From: Streptococcus parauberis NCFD 2020
GTDB lineage: Bacteria; Bacillota; Bacilli; Lactobacillales; Streptococcaceae
NCBI RefSeq assembly: GCF_000187935.1
Contig: NZ_AEUT02000001.1
Location: forward strand, 434,001 to 498,000
Reading direction: 5' to 3'
Length of the DNA: 64,000 nucleotides
Below, one piece after another: positions 8,915 through 18,080 of this stretch. Within the stretch, counting starts at the first letter, position 1; each line of letters starts with the position of its first letter. Under the pieces are notes generated by a model. That model searched no databases. It was not told the origin of the DNA and worked only from the letters and a program-made list of their open reading frames with translations. The position numbers and the translations under genes are program-made.

Positions 8915-10168
8915 ATGGATTATAATGACGTTCTAAATTGGATTCATGGTCAATTAACTTTTGGAATTAAGCCAGGAATTGATCGAATGAAATGGGTACT
9001 TGAAAAATTAGATAACCCAGAAAAAAATATATTTGGCATACATGTTGTAGGAACAAATGGAAAGGGCTCGACAGTTAATAATTTACAGCATATATTAACA
9101 AAATCAGGTTATCATGTTGGAACTTTCACCTCCCCGTATATCATTGACTTTAAGGAACGTATTTCCTTAGATGGGAAAATGATATCAGAAGAAGATTTAC
9201 TTGCCTGTGCGAAGCAAATTAAACCATTAACAGATCGAATTAATCAGGAGACAGATTTCGGACAAGTCACTGAATTTGAACTGATAACGCTAATTATGTT
9301 TCTCTATTTTGGTCGAATTCATCCTGTTGATATAGCAATCATCGAAGCAGGGCTGGGTGGAACCTATGATTCAACCAATGTATTTGATGCCTTTGCTGTG
9401 ATATGTCCTTCGATCGGTTTGGATCATATCAATATTTTAGGAGACACCTACGGGGAGATTGCTGCGCATAAAGCAGGCGTAATCAAAGGTGGAGAACGAG
9501 TTATTTTTGCCATTGCTAATCAAGAAGCACGACAAGTCTTTTTAAATCAGATTGCTAATAATCATGCGACTGCATACGAGTATGGCCATCAATTTAATTT
9601 AAGCCCCATGGCTGACGCTTTAGAGTTTGAATCACAGCTTGGCAAGATTCCTCAGTTAGAATTGGCCATGCCTGGCCAGCACCAAATCTCAAATGCTGCT
9701 CTTTGCATAATGGCAGCGCAGCTATTGCAAGAAAAAATGCCAAGAATTACAGATGAAACCATCCGGCAAGGGCTGAAAGAGGCTTTTTGGTTGGGAAGGA
9801 CAGAACTTTTAGCTGATAATTTGATGATAGATGGTGCCCATAATCTTGAAAGTGTTCTAGCTTTGGTCGATGTTTTGAAGGAAAAATATAGCGACAAAAA
9901 GATTCACCTCCTATTTGGGGCTATTGATACCAAACCAATTGATAAAATGTTAGCTATTTTGAATCAGGTTGGTGACTTGACGGTGACGACTTTTCATTAC
10001 CCTAATGCTTATCCACTTGAAAAGTACCCAGATAACTATCAGAAGGTTTCTGATTTTAAAGAATGGTTAGAGAAAATTGATTTGAGGAGTAAAGAGGATT
10101 TTTACCTTATTACTGGTTCACTTTACTTTATCTCAGAAGTTAGACGTTATTGGAAATTAAAAAATTAA
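8915..10168 (+). CDS. folC: Folylpolyglutamate/dihydrofolate synthase
   Basis: Mur-ligase family protein with the P-loop GTNGKGST (near residue 50), IIEAGLGGTYDSTNV, HKAGVIKGGE and IDGAHNLES. It adds glutamates to folates and/or makes dihydrofolate from dihydropteroate. The ATG at 8915 (417 residues) is preferred over the in-frame GTG at 8897 because GAGGAAG lies at the right distance before the ATG, while the GTG has no ribosome binding site. It heads the folate cluster folC-folE-folP-folB-folK. Confidence 0.93.
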   Translation: MDYNDVLNWIHGQLTFGIKPGIDRMKWVLEKLDNPEKNIFGIHVVGTNGKGSTVNNLQHILTKSGYHVGTFTSPYIIDFKERISLDGKMISEEDLLACAKQIKPLTDRINQETDFGQVTEFELITLIMFLYFGRIHPVDIAIIEAGLGGTYDSTNVFDAFAVICPSIGLDHINILGDTYGEIAAHKAGVIKGGERVIFAIANQEARQVFLNQIANNHATAYEYGHQFNLSPMADALEFESQLGKIPQLELAMPGQHQISNAALCIMAAQLLQEKMPRITDETIRQGLKEAFWLGRTELLADNLMIDGAHNLESVLALVDVLKEKYSDKKIHLLFGAIDTKPIDKMLAILNQVGDLTVTTFHYPNAYPLEKYPDNYQKVSDFKEWLEKIDLRSKEDFYLITGSLYFISEVRRYWKLKN

Positions 10169-10183
10169 AGGATTTTAAGCACG

Positions 10184-10744
10184 ATGAATATAGAAAAAGC
10201 AGAACAAGCCATTTATGATTTATTAGAAGCTATTGGAGAAAACCCCAATCGTGAAGGACTTTTAGATACACCTAAACGGGTAGCCAAGATGTATCAGGAA
10301 ATGTTTTCCGAATTACAGGCTGACCCAAAAGATCAATTCACAGCCGTTTTTACAGAGAATCATGAAGATGCTGTAATTGTTAAAGATATCTATTTCCACT
10401 CCATGTGTGAGCACCATTTAGTCCCTTTTTATGGCAAAGCTCACATTGCTTATTTGCCAAGTGATGGTCGTGTGACTGGTTTAAGTAAATTGGCCAGAGC
10501 CGTAGAAGTAGCTAGTAAACGTCCACAGCTACAAGAAAGACTAACAGCGCAAGTAGCTAATGCGTTGGAGGAAGCCTTACATCCAAAAGGTGTCTTTGTT
10601 ATGTTAGAAGCAGAACATATGTGCATGACCATGCGTGGTATTAGAAAACCTGGAAGTAAAACAATTACCACCACGGCGCGAGGTATTTATCAAACTGATC
10701 GTGAAGAAAGAAAAGAAATTTTAAGCTTAATTAATGAGAAGTAG
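10184..10744 (+). CDS. folE: GTP cyclohydrolase I
   Basis: 186 residues, close to the family size. The zinc ligands are seen in [10 protein letters not shown] and [10 protein letters not shown]. It converts GTP to 7,8-dihydroneopterin triphosphate, the first step of the pterin branch. It begins 16 bp after folC and ends 9 bp before folP, within one operon. Confidence 0.97.
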   Translation: MNIEKAEQAIYDLLEAIGENPNREGLLDTPKRVAKMYQEMFSELQADPKDQFTAVFTENHEDAVIVKDIYFHSMCEHHLVPFYGKAHIAYLPSDGRVTGLSKLARAVEVASKRPQLQERLTAQVANALEEALHPKGVFVMLEAEHMCMTMRGIRKPGSKTITTTARGIYQTDREERKEILSLINEK

Positions 10745-10752
10745 GTAATAGG

Positions 10753-11553
10753 ATGAAAATTGGAAAACATATCATTGAGAGTAACGCTACCATTATGGGG
10801 ATATTAAATGTAACTCCAGATTCGTTTTCAGATGGTGGCTCTTATACAAATATTGAAAAAGCTTTGGCACAAACAAAACAAATGATTGCTGATGGTGCGA
10901 CAATTATTGATATTGGCGGGGAGTCTACTCGTCCAGGTTACAAATTTATATCAGCTTCTGAAGAAATTGAACGAGTTGTTCCAGTAATTAAAGCCATTAA
11001 AGAAAACTTTGATATTTTAGTTAGTATCGATACTTATAAAACAGAAACCGCACGTGCTGCCTTAGAGGCCGGTGCTAATATCCTAAATGATGTATGGGCT
11101 GGTCTCTATGATGGTAAGATGATTGACTTAGCTGTCGAGTACCAAGTGCCAATAATTTTAATGCATAATCAAGAAGATGAAGTCTATAATGATGTGACCA
11201 AAGATGTTTGCCAGTTTTTAGCTGAACGGGCCAACTTAGCCCTTGAAAAAGGGCTAGCAAAAGAGAACATTTGGATTGATCCTGGTTTTGGTTTTGCAAA
11301 AAATGTTCAACAAAATATGGAATTGCTAAAAGGTTTGGATGATGTTTGCCATCTTGGTTTCCCTGTATTATTTGGTATTTCACGAAAACGTGTTGTTGAT
11401 TACCTTATGGGAGGCAATACGAGAGCATTAGAACGTGATGAAACTACAGCTGCATTATCGGGTTATGCCATTAGTAAAGGCTGTCAAATTGTTCGTGTCC
11501 ATAATGTGGCTGCTAATAAAGAAATTGTTGACGTTTTTAGTCAGCTTATGTGA
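10753..11553 (+). CDS. folP: Dihydropteroate synthase
   Basis: 266 residues. Diagnostic motifs are GILNVTPDSFSDGG near residue 17, DIGGESTRPG near residue 55 and the C-terminal FGISRKR. It condenses hydroxymethyl-dihydropterin pyrophosphate with p-aminobenzoate and is the sulfonamide target. No unusual insertion is visible at the signature loops; resistance cannot be judged here. Confidence 0.97.
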   Translation: MKIGKHIIESNATIMGILNVTPDSFSDGGSYTNIEKALAQTKQMIADGATIIDIGGESTRPGYKFISASEEIERVVPVIKAIKENFDILVSIDTYKTETARAALEAGANILNDVWAGLYDGKMIDLAVEYQVPIILMHNQEDEVYNDVTKDVCQFLAERANLALEKGLAKENIWIDPGFGFAKNVQQNMELLKGLDDVCHLGFPVLFGISRKRVVDYLMGGNTRALERDETTAALSGYAISKGCQIVRVHNVAANKEIVDVFSQLM

Positions 11554-11560
11554 GGAAAAA

Positions 11561-11920
11561 ATGGATAAAATATATTTAAATGATTGCCGTTTTTATGCTT
11601 ATCACGGCGCAATGAAGGAAGAACAAGTACTGGGACAAATTTTTGTTGTTGATCTTTGCATGTCAGTTGATTTAAAAAAGGCCGGACAAACTGATAATGT
11701 GGAAGATACGGTTCATTATGGCTATGTCTATGAATCAGTAAAAGCAGAAGTTGAAGGGACTAAGCATGCATTGATTGAACATTTAGGACAAGCTATTTGT
11801 GATAAACTATTTAATGAATTTTCCAAAATAAATGCTATTACAATCAAAATAAGCAAAGAAAATCCACCAATTGCTGGGCATTATACTTCAGTATCAGTTG
11901 AGTTGGAGCGTAGTCGATGA
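11561..11920 (+). CDS. folB: Dihydroneopterin aldolase
   Basis: The ATG at 11561 gives 119 residues, the normal family size (MDKIYLNDCRFYAYHG). The GAGG overlapping the folP stop codon is its ribosome binding site. The reading frame stays open upstream to 11435, but that part overlaps folP and has no homology. The enzyme makes 6-hydroxymethyl-dihydropterin from dihydroneopterin. It overlaps folK by 4 bp (ATGA). Confidence 0.94.
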   Translation: MDKIYLNDCRFYAYHGAMKEEQVLGQIFVVDLCMSVDLKKAGQTDNVEDTVHYGYVYESVKAEVEGTKHALIEHLGQAICDKLFNEFSKINAITIKISKENPPIAGHYTSVSVELERSR

Positions 11921-12396
11921 ACAATATCTATCTTAGTTTAGGTAGTAATCAAGGTGATAGCAAAGCGACCTTGAATGAGGCTATTAGACTAATTGACCAA
12001 ATCACCAGGAGTCATGTCAAAGCTGTTTCCTCTTTTTATCAAACCCCTGCTTGGGGCAAAGAGGATCAAAATGATTTTCTAAATTGTGTAGCCTTAGTAG
12101 AGTCGGAGCTAAGTGCTCAATCTTTTTTACAGAAAACACAGGCTATTGAAATTGACTTGGGGCGAGTAAGGCATGAAATATGGGGTCCTCGAACAATTGA
12201 TATTGATATTCTTTTGTTTAATCAGGATAAGATTGCTACAAAAAACTTAACCGTTCCTCATCCTTACATGACTGAACGGGCATTTGTGCTGGTACCTCTT
12301 TTAGAGCTTGAGCCAATTTTAAGACTTGATAACCAGTCACCACTCTTGCAAGAGAGTCTTGACCTGTTAGATAGCTCAGCAATTCTTAAAATATAA
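11917..12396 (+). CDS. folK: 2-amino-4-hydroxy-6-hydroxymethyldihydropteridine pyrophosphokinase
   Basis: 159 residues with GSNQGD near the N-terminus and the HPPK signature RHEIWGPRTIDIDIL. It transfers pyrophosphate from ATP to the pterin, giving the substrate of FolP. Last gene of the folate operon; a terminator follows about 60 bp downstream. Confidence 0.97.
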   Translation: MNNIYLSLGSNQGDSKATLNEAIRLIDQITRSHVKAVSSFYQTPAWGKEDQNDFLNCVALVESELSAQSFLQKTQAIEIDLGRVRHEIWGPRTIDIDILLFNQDKIATKNLTVPHPYMTERAFVLVPLLELEPILRLDNQSPLLQESLDLLDSSAILKI

Positions 12397-12453
12397 GACT
12401 AGCAGTTCTAACTTTTAAAAAATATCGTTTTTTTTACTGAAATTTGATATAAT

Positions 12454-12478
12454 AAAATCGGCACTTTGCCGATTTTTT
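12454..12478 (+). terminator. Terminator after folK
   Basis: AATCGGCA and TGCCGATT pair around CTT, followed by a run of T. A TATAAT (12448-12453) stands immediately upstream of the stem, so any RNA begun there would end at once; no -35 accompanies it. Confidence 0.8.
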
Positions 12479-12514
12479 TATGAAAAAAATTGTTACTATG
12501 AAAGAAGATATATC

Positions 12515-13402
12515 ATGATTAATGAACTTGAAGGAATTGATATCCGACTTGATGAACCCTTAAAAAATTATACCTATACTAAAGTGGGAGGACCAGCAGA
12601 TTATCTTGCTTTTCCACGAAATCGTTATGAATTAACCCGCATTGTCAAATATGCTAATCACGAAAATATCCCATGGATGGTTCTTGGGAATGCTAGTAAT
12701 TTGATTGTTCGTGAAGGTGGTATTAGAGGTTTTGTCATTATGTTTAATAAACTTAATACTGTTACCTTAGATGGCTATACTATTGAAGCTGAGGCTGGTG
12801 CAAATCTGATTCAAACTACAAAAATTGCTAGACGTCACAGTTTGACTGGTTTTGAATTTGCTTGTGGGATTCCAGGTAGTGTCGGTGGAGCAATCTTTAT
12901 GAATGCTGGTGCTTACGGTGGAGAAATTGCTCATATTTTTCAATCTGCTAAAGTATTGACTAAAGATGGTGAAATTAAAACATTGACCGCGCGTGATATG
13001 GCCTTTGGCTATCGTCATTCAGCCATTCAAGAAAGTGGCGATATTGTTATCTCCGCTAAATTTGCTTTAAATCCTGGTAATTATGATCAAATTGCTCAAG
13101 AAATGGATCGCCTAAATCATTTAAGACAGTTGAAACAACCGCTTGAATACCCATCTTGTGGTTCGGTCTTCAAACGTCCTATTGGTTATTTTGCAGGTCA
13201 ATTGATAATGGACGCCAATCTTAAAGGTCATCGAATTGGTGGTGTGGAAGTTTCTGATAAACATGCTGGTTTCATGATAAATGTTGATAATGGCACAGCT
13301 GAAGACTATGAAGCATTAATAGCTCATGTTATTAAGACAGTCAAGGACAATTCCGGCGTTACGCTTGAGCGGGAAGTTCGCATTATCGGCGAAGAAAAAT
13401 AA
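12515..13402 (+). CDS. murB: UDP-N-acetylenolpyruvoylglucosamine reductase
   Basis: 295 residues, FAD-linked oxidase fold: [40 protein letters not shown], and [11 protein letters not shown] containing the catalytic-site serine. It makes UDP-MurNAc for peptidoglycan synthesis. The start follows a purine-rich GAAAGAAG stretch. potA begins 34 bp after its end, an arrangement common in streptococci that may reflect co-transcription. Confidence 0.96.
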   Translation: MINELEGIDIRLDEPLKNYTYTKVGGPADYLAFPRNRYELTRIVKYANHENIPWMVLGNASNLIVREGGIRGFVIMFNKLNTVTLDGYTIEAEAGANLIQTTKIARRHSLTGFEFACGIPGSVGGAIFMNAGAYGGEIAHIFQSAKVLTKDGEIKTLTARDMAFGYRHSAIQESGDIVISAKFALNPGNYDQIAQEMDRLNHLRQLKQPLEYPSCGSVFKRPIGYFAGQLIMDANLKGHRIGGVEVSDKHAGFMINVDNGTAEDYEALIAHVIKTVKDNSGVTLEREVRIIGEEK

Positions 13403-13436
13403 AACAAGAAAGAGTAAAATTGAGGATATATGACAA

Positions 13437-14591
13437 TTGACTAAGCCAATTATCTTATTTAACAATGTCTCAAAGGTTTTTGATGACAATAACACTAAAG
13501 TATTGAATAATATTAATTTTGAACTTGAAGAGGGCAAGTTTTATACACTTCTAGGTGCTTCAGGTTCTGGTAAATCAACTATATTAAATATTATTGCTGG
13601 ACTTTTAGACGCTACCAGTGGTGATGTCTATCTTGATGGTCAACGTATTAATGACTTACCTATTAGTAAACGTGATATCCATACTGTTTTCCAAAACTAC
13701 GCCCTATTCCCTCATATGAATGTTTTTGATAATGTAGCTTTTGCTTTAAAACTGAAAAATGTTCCTAAAAAAGAAATTGAAGAGCGTGTTACAGAGACCT
13801 TAAAAATGGTTCAATTAGAAGGTTATGAAAATCGTCCGATTCAAAAACTATCAGGTGGACAAAAACAACGTGTTGCAATTGCCCGAGCCATCATTAACCA
13901 ACCTCGTGTTGTCCTTTTAGATGAACCATTATCTGCGCTTGATTTGAAATTGAGAACAGAAATGCAGTATGAATTAAGAGAATTGCAACAAAGACTTGGT
14001 ATTACTTTTGTTTTTGTTACGCACGATCAAGAAGAAGCTCTAGCAATGAGTGACTGGATTTTTGTCATGAACAATGGCGAAATTGTTCAGTCTGGAACAC
14101 CTGTTGATATTTATGATGAACCGATTAATCATTTTGTTGCTAATTTTATTGGGGAATCAAATATCTTGAACGGGACAATGATTGAGGACTATTTAGTTTC
14201 CTTTAATGGTAAAACTTTTGAATCCGTCGATGGTGGGATGCGTCCTAACGAACCCGTTGAAATTGTTATTCGTCCTGAAGATTTACAAATTACCCTTCCA
14301 GAAGAAGGAAAATTACAAGTTAAAGTTGACACTCAGTTATTCCGTGGTGTTCATTATGAAATCATTGCCTATGATGAATTAGGTAATGAGTGGATGATTC
14401 ATTCTACCCGCAAAGCCATTGAAGGTGAAATTATCGGTCTAGACTTCACTCCAGAAGATATCCATGTCATGAGGCTCAATGAAACAGAAGAAGAATTTGA
14501 CGCCCGTATTGATGAATATGTTGAGGTAGATGAACAAGAAGATGGGTTAATCAATGCGATTGAGGGGGAAAGACATGATGAAAACCTCTAA
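13437..14591 (+). CDS. potA: Spermidine/putrescine ABC transporter ATP-binding protein
   Basis: 384 residues: Walker [10 protein letters not shown], signature [14 protein letters not shown], Walker B VVLLDEP, and a C-terminal TOBE-type regulatory region (about 280-384). It powers polyamine uptake with PotB, PotC and PotD. The start is TTG at 13437, with GAGGATA upstream; the nearby ATG at 13430 is in another frame and hits a stop at once. Its last 17 bp overlap potB. Confidence 0.95.
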   Translation: MTKPIILFNNVSKVFDDNNTKVLNNINFELEEGKFYTLLGASGSGKSTILNIIAGLLDATSGDVYLDGQRINDLPISKRDIHTVFQNYALFPHMNVFDNVAFALKLKNVPKKEIEERVTETLKMVQLEGYENRPIQKLSGGQKQRVAIARAIINQPRVVLLDEPLSALDLKLRTEMQYELRELQQRLGITFVFVTHDQEEALAMSDWIFVMNNGEIVQSGTPVDIYDEPINHFVANFIGESNILNGTMIEDYLVSFNGKTFESVDGGMRPNEPVEIVIRPEDLQITLPEEGKLQVKVDTQLFRGVHYEIIAYDELGNEWMIHSTRKAIEGEIIGLDFTPEDIHVMRLNETEEEFDARIDEYVEVDEQEDGLINAIEGERHDENL

Positions 14592-15369
14592 GCTCTATTC
14601 AATTCCATATTTCTTATGGATAGTGCTTTTTGTGCTTGCCCCTGTTGCTCTTCTTATCTATAAATCTTTCTTTGATATTGAAGGTCATGTGACATTAGCC
14701 AATTATCAGACTTTCTTTTCATCTTGGACATACATTAGAATGAGCTTTAACTCAATTTTGTATGCGGGGATTATTACTTTAGTTACTTTATTAATTGCCT
14801 ATCCAGCAGCATATTGTTTAACCAAATTAAAGCATAAACAGTTGTGGCTAATGTTAATTATCTTGCCGACATGGGTCAATTTACTGTTAAAGGCTTACGC
14901 TTTTATGGGGATTTTTGGGCAACAAGGGTCATTAAATGACTTTCTTACCTTTATTGGTATTGGCCCACAACAAATTTTATTTACTGATTTTTCATTTATT
15001 TTTGTTGCCTCATACATTGAGATTCCTTTTATGATCCTGCCAATCTTCAATGCCCTTGATGATATTGATGATAATGTGATTAACGCCAGTCGAGATTTAG
15101 GTGCTAGTGAAGTCCAAACTTTTTCTAAAGTTACTTTCCCTCTATCAATGAGTGGTGTCAGAGCAGGAGTCCAGTCTGTTTTTATTCCTAGTCTAAGTCT
15201 CTTCATGTTGACTCGCCTAATTGGTGGTAACCGTGTTATTACTTTAGGGACAGCCATTGAGCAACATTTCTTAACAACTCAAAACTGGGGTATGGGTTCA
15301 ACTATTGGGGTTATCTTAATTCTGACCATGTTGGCCATCATGTACCTAACAAAGGAGAGAAGTAAATGA
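14575..15369 (+). CDS. potB: Spermidine/putrescine ABC transporter permease
   Basis: Integral membrane permease of about 264 residues with six hydrophobic segments and the inner-loop EAA-type motif ([21 protein letters not shown]). The ATG at 14575 (or 14578) follows GGGGGAAAG and is preferred to the in-frame ATG at 14554. It overlaps potA by 17 bp and potC by 4 bp, pointing to coupled translation. Confidence 0.94.
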   Translation: MMKTSKLYSIPYFLWIVLFVLAPVALLIYKSFFDIEGHVTLANYQTFFSSWTYIRMSFNSILYAGIITLVTLLIAYPAAYCLTKLKHKQLWLMLIILPTWVNLLLKAYAFMGIFGQQGSLNDFLTFIGIGPQQILFTDFSFIFVASYIEIPFMILPIFNALDDIDDNVINASRDLGASEVQTFSKVTFPLSMSGVRAGVQSVFIPSLSLFMLTRLIGGNRVITLGTAIEQHFLTTQNWGMGSTIGVILILTMLAIMYLTKERSK

Positions 15370-16142
15370 AAAAAATCGCACCATTTTATTTAGCATTCAC
15401 TTTTGCCCTCTTGTATGTCCCAATCTTTTATTTAATTGGTTATTCATTTAATAAGGGTGGTGACATGAACGGCTTTAAAGGCTTTACTTTAGAGCATTAC
15501 CAAACATTGTTTGCCGATAGTCGATTGATGTCGATCCTACTTCAAACCTTTGTTTTGGCCTTTACAAGTGCCCTTTTAGCTACAATTATTGGAACATTTG
15601 GTGCTATTTATATCCATCATGCCCGCAAGAAATATCATAATGCACTCTTATCAACAAATAATGTCTTAATGGTTTCACCAGACGTTATGATTGGTGCCTC
15701 ATTCTTAATTCTTTTTACCACACTCAAATTTCAATTGGGAAGTATGTCTGTCTTACTTAGTCACATTGCTTTTTCTATTCCAATTGTGGTCTTGATGGTC
15801 TTGCCAAGACTAAATGAGATGAATCAAGATATGATTAATGCTGCCTATGACCTGGGTGCCAACCAGTATCAAATGATGAAAGAAGTTATGCTGCCTTATT
15901 TAACACCTGGTATTATTGCTGGTTACTTTATGGCATTCACCTATTCGCTGGACGATTTTGCGGTGACCTTTTTCTTAACGGGGAACGGCTTTACAACCTT
16001 GTCTGTCGAAATCTATTCAAGGGCACGTCAGGGCATCTCCCTTGATATTAATGCTCTTTCAACAATTGTTTTCCTTTTCTCAATCCTATTGGTAATGGGA
16101 TATTATTATATTTCCCAAGATAAGGAGGACAAGCATGCGTAA
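15366..16142 (+). CDS. potC: Spermidine/putrescine ABC transporter permease
   Basis: 258 residues, six predicted membrane segments, EAA-type loop AAYDLGANQYQMMKEVMLP. It partners PotB. ATGA overlap with potB and an 8-bp overlap with potD. RBS GGAGAG precedes the ATG. Confidence 0.94.
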   Translation: MKKIAPFYLAFTFALLYVPIFYLIGYSFNKGGDMNGFKGFTLEHYQTLFADSRLMSILLQTFVLAFTSALLATIIGTFGAIYIHHARKKYHNALLSTNNVLMVSPDVMIGASFLILFTTLKFQLGSMSVLLSHIAFSIPIVVLMVLPRLNEMNQDMINAAYDLGANQYQMMKEVMLPYLTPGIIAGYFMAFTYSLDDFAVTFFLTGNGFTTLSVEIYSRARQGISLDINALSTIVFLFSILLVMGYYYISQDKEDKHA

Positions 16143-17208
16143 ACTTTATTCATTTATTGGAGGCATCCTGGGTATTGTCCTCATCTTAATTTGCTTAAAT
16201 GTCATCTTTCAAAAGCAATCAGGCACAGCCAAACAATCCGACAAACTAGTCATATACAACTGGGGAGATTATATTGACCCAGCTTTGCTAAAAAAATTCA
16301 CTAAGGAGACTGGCATTCAGGTTCAATATGAAACCTTTGATTCTAACGAAGCCATGTATACTAAAATAAAACAAGGTGGGACAACCTATGATATAGCAGT
16401 TCCTAGTGATTACATGATTGATAAGATGGTTAAAGAAGATTTACTAGTAAAACTAGATAAATCCAAATTAACAAGCATAAAAAATATTGGAAATGATTTC
16501 TTGGGTAAAAATTTTGATCCCCAAAATGATTATTCCATTCCTTATTTCTGGGGGACTGTTGGGATTGTTTATAATGATCAAATCATAAAAAATCCACCTA
16601 AACATTGGATTGATTTATGGCGTCCAGAATATAAAAACCAAATCATGTTGGTTGATGGAGCTCGTGAAACAATGGGCTTTGGTCTCAATACTTTTGGCTA
16701 TAGTTTAAATGAGAAAAATCTGTCTAAACTAACACAAGTTGAAAATCGTCTTCAAAAATTAACGCCTAATATCAAAGCAATTGTTGCTGACGAGATGAAG
16801 GGCTATATGATTCAAGGTGATGCGGGTATTGGGGTTACCTTCTCTGGTGAGGCTAGTGAAATGCTTTATAGCAATGAACATTTGCATTATGTTGTTCCTT
16901 CAGAAGGCTCAAATCTCTGGTTTGATAATTTGGTCTTACCAAAAACAATGAAGCATAAAAAAGAAGCCTATGCCTTTTTAAACTTTATTAATGAGCCGAA
17001 AAATGCAGCACAAAATGCTGAATATATTGGCTATGCGACACCAATTGATAAAGCAAAAGCCATGCTTCCAAAAGAAATCAAAAATGATACAGCATTTTAT
17101 CCAACCCAAAAAACAATCAAAAAGTTGGAAGTCTACGACAACTTAGGTGATAATTGGCTTGGCATCTATAACGACTTATACCTCCAATTTAAGATGTATC
17201 GGAAATAA
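16135..17208 (+). CDS. potD: Spermidine/putrescine-binding protein
   Basis: 357 residues; a type-1 extracellular solute-binding protein with the conserved start of the mature domain KLVIYNWGDYIDPALL. The N-terminal hydrophobic segment (about 6-26) has a Cys in LILICL that is not a good lipobox, so the protein may be held by an uncleaved anchor rather than lipid; this is inferred. Last gene of the operon, followed by a strong terminator. Confidence 0.94.
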   Translation: MRKLYSFIGGILGIVLILICLNVIFQKQSGTAKQSDKLVIYNWGDYIDPALLKKFTKETGIQVQYETFDSNEAMYTKIKQGGTTYDIAVPSDYMIDKMVKEDLLVKLDKSKLTSIKNIGNDFLGKNFDPQNDYSIPYFWGTVGIVYNDQIIKNPPKHWIDLWRPEYKNQIMLVDGARETMGFGLNTFGYSLNEKNLSKLTQVENRLQKLTPNIKAIVADEMKGYMIQGDAGIGVTFSGEASEMLYSNEHLHYVVPSEGSNLWFDNLVLPKTMKHKKEAYAFLNFINEPKNAAQNAEYIGYATPIDKAKAMLPKEIKNDTAFYPTQKTIKKLEVYDNLGDNWLGIYNDLYLQFKMYRK

Positions 17209-17210
17209 TT

Positions 17211-17242
17211 AAAAACCTCACCATAATGTTGGTGAGGTTTTT
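17211..17242 (+). terminator. Terminator after potD
   Basis: AAAACCTCACC and GGTGAGGTTTT pair perfectly around an 8-nt loop, with flanking A and T tracts. Confidence 0.9.
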
Positions 17243-17319
17243 AAAATATAATTCTTAATATACAAATACTTTTCTTATGTGGTTAGGGACAGCAGCAAAT
17301 TTTTAAAAATTCCATGCCT

Positions 17320-17346
17320 AATATTTTAGCATAGATCTAAAATATT
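17320..17346. repeat. Perfect inverted repeat downstream of maeR
   Basis: AATATTTTAG (17320-17329) and CTAAAATATT (17337-17346) are perfect 10-bp arms around a 7-nt loop, between the convergent ends of potD and maeR. The minus-strand T tract is weak, so it may or may not terminate maeKR transcription. Confidence 0.5.
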
Positions 17347-17407
17347 CCCTGAATTCGAAAAGTATCTTTAGTCAAGATTAAAAAATAGTATCATTGAGTT
17401 TATTCAA

Positions 17408-18079
17408 TTATATTCTTTGATAAATTTTATATGGACGACCAACCTTTGTATAAATTTGTTTAGCCTCAATTATTTCATTTTCTTCCATGAAAGCAACATA
17501 TTTTCGAACAGAAACATGTGATAGATTAGTTGCATCAGTAAGTTCTTGTATTGTGAATTCTCTATTTAGTGTTGAAATAGTTGACAGTACTAAGTTATAA
17601 GTACTTTCTGATAAACCTTTTTCTAAAAAAATGTTATCTTGCTTTTGTTTATTATTTTGACCATTCTTAAGTTTATCTATTTGACTCTGGTTAATGATAT
17701 GTTGATTAAGTTGTTTTTTTCTGTCTAAAAAACTTGTAATGCTTGATTCAAACCTTTCGAAGGTAAAAGGTTTAATGAGATAATCTACTATCCCGAAATG
17801 AAAACCCGACTTTACAATCTTTCCATCATTAACAGCTGAGATGATGATAACCTCACAATTGTGATGTTTAAGCCTTAAATTTTCTAGAAATTGTATGCCA
17901 TTTCCTTCTTTAATATGGATATCAAGCAGGATAAGGTCAATATAATAATGATCTAATTTATTTAAGGCATCACTTACTGAGTCACTTGATAATATTATTT
18001 GAAATTTATTGACTTTTTCTAAATAATTTCTATGAATAAAGTCTACCATTGGGTCATCTTCAATAATTAGTACATTCAT
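17408..18079 (-). CDS. maeR: Malate-responsive response regulator (CitB/DcuR class)
   Basis: 223 residues. Receiver domain 1-120 with acidic pocket IIEDDP, phosphoacceptor Asp in LILLDIHI near residue 54 and the conserved Lys in LIKPF. The C-terminal winged-helix-type DNA-binding domain (about 165-223) contains QELTDATNLSHVSVRKYV. It lies 1 bp after maeK and diverges from the malate transporter and malic enzyme, the arrangement of streptococcal and lactobacillar mae loci. It probably activates maePE when malate is present. Confidence 0.88.
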   Translation of the reverse strand: MNVLIIEDDPMVDFIHRNYLEKVNKFQIILSSDSVSDALNKLDHYYIDLILLDIHIKEGNGIQFLENLRLKHHNCEVIIISAVNDGKIVKSGFHFGIVDYLIKPFTFERFESSITSFLDRKKQLNQHIINQSQIDKLKNGQNNKQKQDNIFLEKGLSESTYNLVLSTISTLNREFTIQELTDATNLSHVSVRKYVAFMEENEIIEAKQIYTKVGRPYKIYQRI

Positions 18080-18080
18080 A

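Noticed and set aside
11435..11560. N-terminal extension of FolB
   Set aside because: The open frame overlaps folP, has no homology and would exceed the family size; the ATG at 11561 has a good RBS.
12448..12453. TATAAT as a murB promoter
   Set aside because: It lies directly before the folK terminator hairpin, so transcripts would stop at once, and no -35 is present.
14895..15257. 120-residue minus-strand open frame within potB
   Set aside because: It is antisense to a clear permease gene, lacks a ribosome binding site and has no recognisable domain.
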